In this document: positions 5,034 through 7,962 of the stretch, piece by piece | How the letters are laid out: each line of letters opens with the position of its first letter | How positions within the stretch are numbered: position 1 is the stretch's first letter | DNA from: an uncultured Flavobacterium sp. | GTDB lineage: Bacteria; Bacteroidota; Bacteroidia; Flavobacteriales; Flavobacteriaceae | Length of the DNA: 7,962 nucleotides | Direction of reading: 5' to 3' | Assembly: GCF_946482535.1 (NCBI RefSeq) | Contig: NZ_CAMLRU010000121.1 | Coordinates: 1-7,962 of the forward strand | Translations under genes and position numbers: made by a program | Notes under the pieces: model-generated | What the model was told of the DNA's origin: nothing | The model's input: the letters and a program-made list of their open reading frames with translations, nothing else | Databases searched by the model: none

Positions 5034-7172
5034 ATGAAAAATTTTAAAAAGTTTTCATTAGGAATTGCTATGCTCATAACTTTCCTAAGTTTCGGACAAG
5101 AGAAAACCATTACCGGAACCGTTAGCGATAGAACCGGACCATTACCGGGTGCTAATGTAGTGGTTAAAGGAACCACGCGTGCCGCTCAAACCAATTTTGA
5201 CGGTAAATATGCTATTCTGGCTAAAGAAGGTGAAACCTTGGTTTTCAGCTTCACCGGTTACAATAGTAAAACTCAAATAGTCGGAAAATCAAATACGATT
5301 AATGTTATACTCGAAGATGGTGTTCATTTAAGTGAAGTGGTGATCGACGGTTATCGCGCTACTCCAAAAAGGAAATCAAGCGTTGCACAAACAACGGTAG
5401 CAGACCAAAGTATAGCCTATGGATTTAACACTAAAAAAGCTATCGTATTCAAGAAAAAGGCTGAGAATGAGAATCAACCAACACTGATTCGTGGTGTTTC
5501 AACCCTTAACACAAGCACAAAACCTTTGTATGTGATAGACGGCGTTCCGGTTAAAGAGGAAGATTTCAGAAAACTCAATCCCAATGACATTAATTCTGCC
5601 ACCGTTTTAAAAGATACTGCAGCCAGTTCTGTTTATGGCAGCAGAGCGGCAAGCGGCGTTGTAGTAATTAAAACCAAAAATGGAGTACAACAAAATTTAT
5701 CAGATAAAGAGTTAAAGAAAAGAATCAAAGAAATTGACAAAGCCACTACGCCAATTGCCGTTGAACCCAACAATGAAGACTACGAAAGTTTTGTAGAAAA
5801 CGCTTTCGAGAGTCCGAAATCCGCACCTTTATCAACTTTCTCCATTGATGTGGATAATGCTTCTTATACTAATGTTCGTCGTTTTATCAATGGTGGTCAA
5901 ACTGTTCCAAAAGATGCAGTACGTGTAGAAGAAATGGTAAATTTCTTTAAATACCAATACCCGCAACCTACCGGGGAACATCCATTTTCCATTAATACCG
6001 AATACAGTGAATGTCCTTGGAATTCTCAAAACAAATTGGTTCGCATTGGTTTGCAAGGCAAAAATATTCCAACTGATAACTTGCCGGCTTCCAATTTGGT
6101 TTTCCTAATCGATGTTTCAGGTTCTATGACTGATATGAACAAGTTGCCTTTGGTTAAAGAATCTTTGAAAGTATTGGTAGCTCAATTAAGAGAGGAAGAT
6201 AAAATCGCCATGGTGGTCTATGCCGGTGCCGCAGGTTTGGTTTTACCACCAACTTCCGGAAAAAATAAAAAAACCATCATTGATGCTTTAGACCAATTAC
6301 AATCAGGTGGCAGTACAGCCGGTGGCGCAGGCATTACATTGGCCTATAAAACAGCTGAAGAAAACTTTATCAAAGGCGGAAACAACAGAGTAATCTTGGC
6401 TACCGACGGTGACTTTAACGTTGGTGCTTCGTCCGATAAAGACATGCAAACTTTAATTGAAGAGAAAAGAAAATCGGGTGTATTCTTAACCTGTTTAGGT
6501 TATGGTATGGGCAATTACAAAGACAGTAAATTGGAAACCTTAGCTGACAAAGGCAACGGCAATTACGCTTACATAGACAACATTCAAGAAGCCAATCGCT
6601 TTTTGGGGAAAGAATTCAAAGGTTCGATGTTTGCTATCGCGAAAGATGTTAAAATCCAAATCGAGTTCAACCCTGCGCATGTCAAAGCTTATCGATTGAT
6701 TGGTTATGAAAACCGAAAATTACGTCCGGAAGATTTTAAAAACGATGCTATTGATGCCGGTGAATTAGGCAGCGGTCACACCGTAACAGCTTTATACGAA
6801 ATCATTCCGACTGACACCAAAAGTGATTTTTTTGTTGATTTTGATGAATTGAAATATTCTAAAGTGGAACCGAGTAAAACCAAATTCAATGATGAGTTGG
6901 CGACTATCAAATTCCGATACAAAAAACCCGATGGCGCCAAAAGTATAGAAATGGTTCAGGTGATTGATAATAAAGTAAATGGATTAGACATGGCATCGAG
7001 CGGATTCAAATTCAGCACCGCTGTGGCTTGGTTCGGATTGAAACTAAGAGATTCGAAATTGGTGACCAACAAATCTTCTGCCGATATTAAAAAATTAGCA
7101 CGCGAAGGTTTGGCCTATGATGAAGACGGTTACAAAGCGGAGTTTATTCGCTTAGTCGAAGCCGTACAATAG
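5034..7172 (+). CDS. Secreted VWA-domain protein (YfbK-type) with carboxypeptidase-regulatory-like and plug-like N-terminal modules
   Basis: The 712-residue protein begins with a signal peptide (MKNFKKFSLGIAMLITFLSF) likely cut near G21/Q22; there is no lipobox cysteine. Residues 25-95 (ITGTVSDRTGPLPGANVVVK, then TNFDGKYAI and FSFTGY) form a carboxypeptidase-regulatory-like beta-sandwich. EVVIDGYRAT (101-110) follows, as in SusC proteins. Residues about 149-217 form a short plug-like module with LIRGVSTLN, PLYVIDGVPV, INSATVLKDTAASSVYGSRA and GVVVIKTKNG, but no barrel follows. A YfbK-type leading region (about 245-345) precedes the VWA domain (about 353-525). The metal-ion-dependent adhesion site looks complete: D360-V-S-G-S364, T428 in GGSTAGG, and D458 in ATDGD. 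The last part (about 530-708) matches the domain found after VWA in YfbK homologues (DUF3520). It lies 29 bp after the anti-sigma-like gene and is probably in its operon. The likely job is metal-dependent binding of an envelope partner; the ligand is unknown. Confidence 0.9.
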   Translation: MKNFKKFSLGIAMLITFLSFGQEKTITGTVSDRTGPLPGANVVVKGTTRAAQTNFDGKYAILAKEGETLVFSFTGYNSKTQIVGKSNTINVILEDGVHLSEVVIDGYRATPKRKSSVAQTTVADQSIAYGFNTKKAIVFKKKAENENQPTLIRGVSTLNTSTKPLYVIDGVPVKEEDFRKLNPNDINSATVLKDTAASSVYGSRAASGVVVIKTKNGVQQNLSDKELKKRIKEIDKATTPIAVEPNNEDYESFVENAFESPKSAPLSTFSIDVDNASYTNVRRFINGGQTVPKDAVRVEEMVNFFKYQYPQPTGEHPFSINTEYSECPWNSQNKLVRIGLQGKNIPTDNLPASNLVFLIDVSGSMTDMNKLPLVKESLKVLVAQLREEDKIAMVVYAGAAGLVLPPTSGKNKKTIIDALDQLQSGGSTAGGAGITLAYKTAEENFIKGGNNRVILATDGDFNVGASSDKDMQTLIEEKRKSGVFLTCLGYGMGNYKDSKLETLADKGNGNYAYIDNIQEANRFLGKEFKGSMFAIAKDVKIQIEFNPAHVKAYRLIGYENRKLRPEDFKNDAIDAGELGSGHTVTALYEIIPTDTKSDFFVDFDELKYSKVEPSKTKFNDELATIKFRYKKPDGAKSIEMVQVIDNKVNGLDMASSGFKFSTAVAWFGLKLRDSKLVTNKSSADIKKLAREGLAYDEDGYKAEFIRLVEAVQ

Positions 7173-7205
7173 TTTGTTAAGTTGGGTGTTTTTTTGATTG
7201 ATGAA

Positions 7206-7239
7206 GAAACCCTGTTTGGATGCACACGAACAGGGTTTC
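7206..7239 (+). terminator. Strong hairpin terminator after the sigma/VWA operon
   Basis: GAAACCCTGTT (7206-7216) and AACAGGGTTTC (7229-7239) are perfect 11-bp arms, extendable by a G-U and a G-C pair, around a short loop. It begins 34 bp after the VWA stop codon. A-rich/GC-core/T-rich arms of this kind are typical of flavobacterial terminators. The T-run at about 7190-7196 lies on the other side, so the hairpin could also act on minus-strand transcripts. It separates the operon from the SIMPL gene. Confidence 0.75.
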
Positions 7240-7304
7240 GATTCAATTTATACTAATTCAAATAAAAATTCGTTTACTATTAAATCAATCTTAATTTATT
7301 TCCA

Positions 7305-7962
7305 ATGAAAAAAATCATTTTACTCGCAACCTTTTTTATTTCCATAACAGCATTGAGTCAAGAAAAAAACTTTATCGACAAACCTTATTTGGAAGTACAA
7401 GGCAAAGCCGATACTTTGGTTACGCCGAATCGCATTTACATTGATGTGCTGATTTCTGAAAAAGATACGAAAGGCAAAAAATCGGTGGAAGAATTGGAAA
7501 GCGAAATGCTTATCAAACTCAAATCATTAGGGATTGATACCGAAAAAAATGTGACCATGCAAGACATGATGAGCAACTACAAAAAATTCTTCTTGAAACA
7601 AACCGATATCCAGAAAGCCAAATCTTATTCGATTTTGGTTTACGATACTAAAACCACTGCTAAAGTTTTTATCGGTTTGGAAGAAATTAATATTTCAAAT
7701 GTAAACATTGATAAATTAGAGCATTCCGACGACAAGAAATTACAACTTTTAATGAATGCCAAAGCCATGGAAAATGCTAAATCCAATGCTTTGAGTTTTA
7801 TCAAACCATTAGGACAAAATATTGGAAAAGCAATTTATGTTGGAAATGTAAATAATATCATCGGTCAACTATCCGGTTCAACAGCCGGTTTAAGAATTCG
7901 AGGAGCTGCATCATTAATGAAATATGATATGCAAGCCAAAGACTATAATGCCAATATTGAAT
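7305..7962 (+). CDS. SIMPL (DUF541) domain periplasmic protein, 3' end outside the window
   Basis: The frame is open for 219 codons from the ATG at 7305 to the right edge, with no stop. It begins with a signal peptide (MKKIILLATFFISITALS, cut near Q19). The mature start KPYLEVQGKADTLVTPNRIY is the classic opening of SIMPL/DUF541 proteins (a strand with V.G.a.....P....). Later pieces fit the same family: SYSILVYDTKTTAKVFIGLE, the alanine-rich helix MNAKAMENAKSNALSFIKPL and GKAIYVGN. SIMPL proteins are found in bacterial envelopes; their biochemical role is poorly defined, and the DUF541 member BP26 of Brucella forms channel-like assemblies. The gene lies 132 bp after the VWA gene and beyond the terminator, so it is probably a separate unit. 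I see no clear TAnnTTTG promoter in the A/T-rich stretch 7240-7304. Confidence 0.85.
   Translation, partial: MKKIILLATFFISITALSQEKNFIDKPYLEVQGKADTLVTPNRIYIDVLISEKDTKGKKSVEELESEMLIKLKSLGIDTEKNVTMQDMMSNYKKFFLKQTDIQKAKSYSILVYDTKTTAKVFIGLEEINISNVNIDKLEHSDDKKLQLLMNAKAMENAKSNALSFIKPLGQNIGKAIYVGNVNNIIGQLSGSTAGLRIRGAASLMKYDMQAKDYNANIE

Noticed and set aside
5034..5684. A truncated or frameshifted SusC/TonB-dependent receptor gene
   Set aside because: The frame continues without break into a complete VWA domain with intact MIDAS residues, so it is a real multidomain protein rather than receptor debris.
5832..6056. Minus-strand open frame inside the VWA gene
   Set aside because: Antisense shadow of the conserved YfbK-type leading region.

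Overview
The window looks like chromosomal DNA of a Flavobacteriaceae member, probably Flavobacterium or a close relative. The evidence is low GC with A/T-rich third codon positions, almost no Shine-Dalgarno sequences in front of the genes, a perfect Bacteroidota -7 box (TAnnTTTG) before the MATE gene, a heptanucleotide array typical of the group, and SusC-like 'plug' and carboxypeptidase-regulatory-like domains. No integrase, transposase, phage gene, tRNA, rRNA or CRISPR array is visible.

Left third, minus strand (1-2481). A class III-like PPK2 polyphosphate:nucleotide kinase (1606-2481) is followed by a 12-helix MATE exporter with its own promoter and a GTG start (195-1571), then by a small acidic conserved protein that runs off the left edge (1-159). 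A heptamer array (ATAACTC on the coding strand) fills the last gap and supplies the MATE stop codon.

Divergent intergenic region (2482-2660). This 179-bp stretch holds an A/T palindrome suited to a shared promoter or operator, an imperfect outer helix enclosing a perfect 13-bp hairpin (2518-2596, resembling a repeat I recall from other flavobacterial genomes), and two further odd-length palindromes.

Right part, plus strand (2661-7962). A soluble beta-propeller-like protein of unknown function (2661-3491) ends in a second heptamer array. Then comes an apparent operon: an ECF sigma factor (GTG start, 3575-4111) behind an ECF-type promoter candidate, a single-pass anti-sigma-like protein two bases later (4114-5004), and a secreted YfbK-type VWA protein (5034-7172). 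A strong hairpin terminator closes it (7206-7239). A SIMPL (DUF541) periplasmic protein starts at 7305 and is cut by the right edge.

The most interesting system is the sigma / anti-sigma / VWA operon. The periplasmic C-terminus of the anti-sigma-like protein is a miniature SusC/TonB-receptor plug-like module, and the VWA protein carries a related module after a carboxypeptidase-regulatory-like domain. Neither protein has a beta-barrel. I infer an envelope-sensing circuit in which plug-like modules, rather than a FecR/STN pair, may carry the signal. This is a hypothesis from domain architecture, not a demonstrated mechanism.
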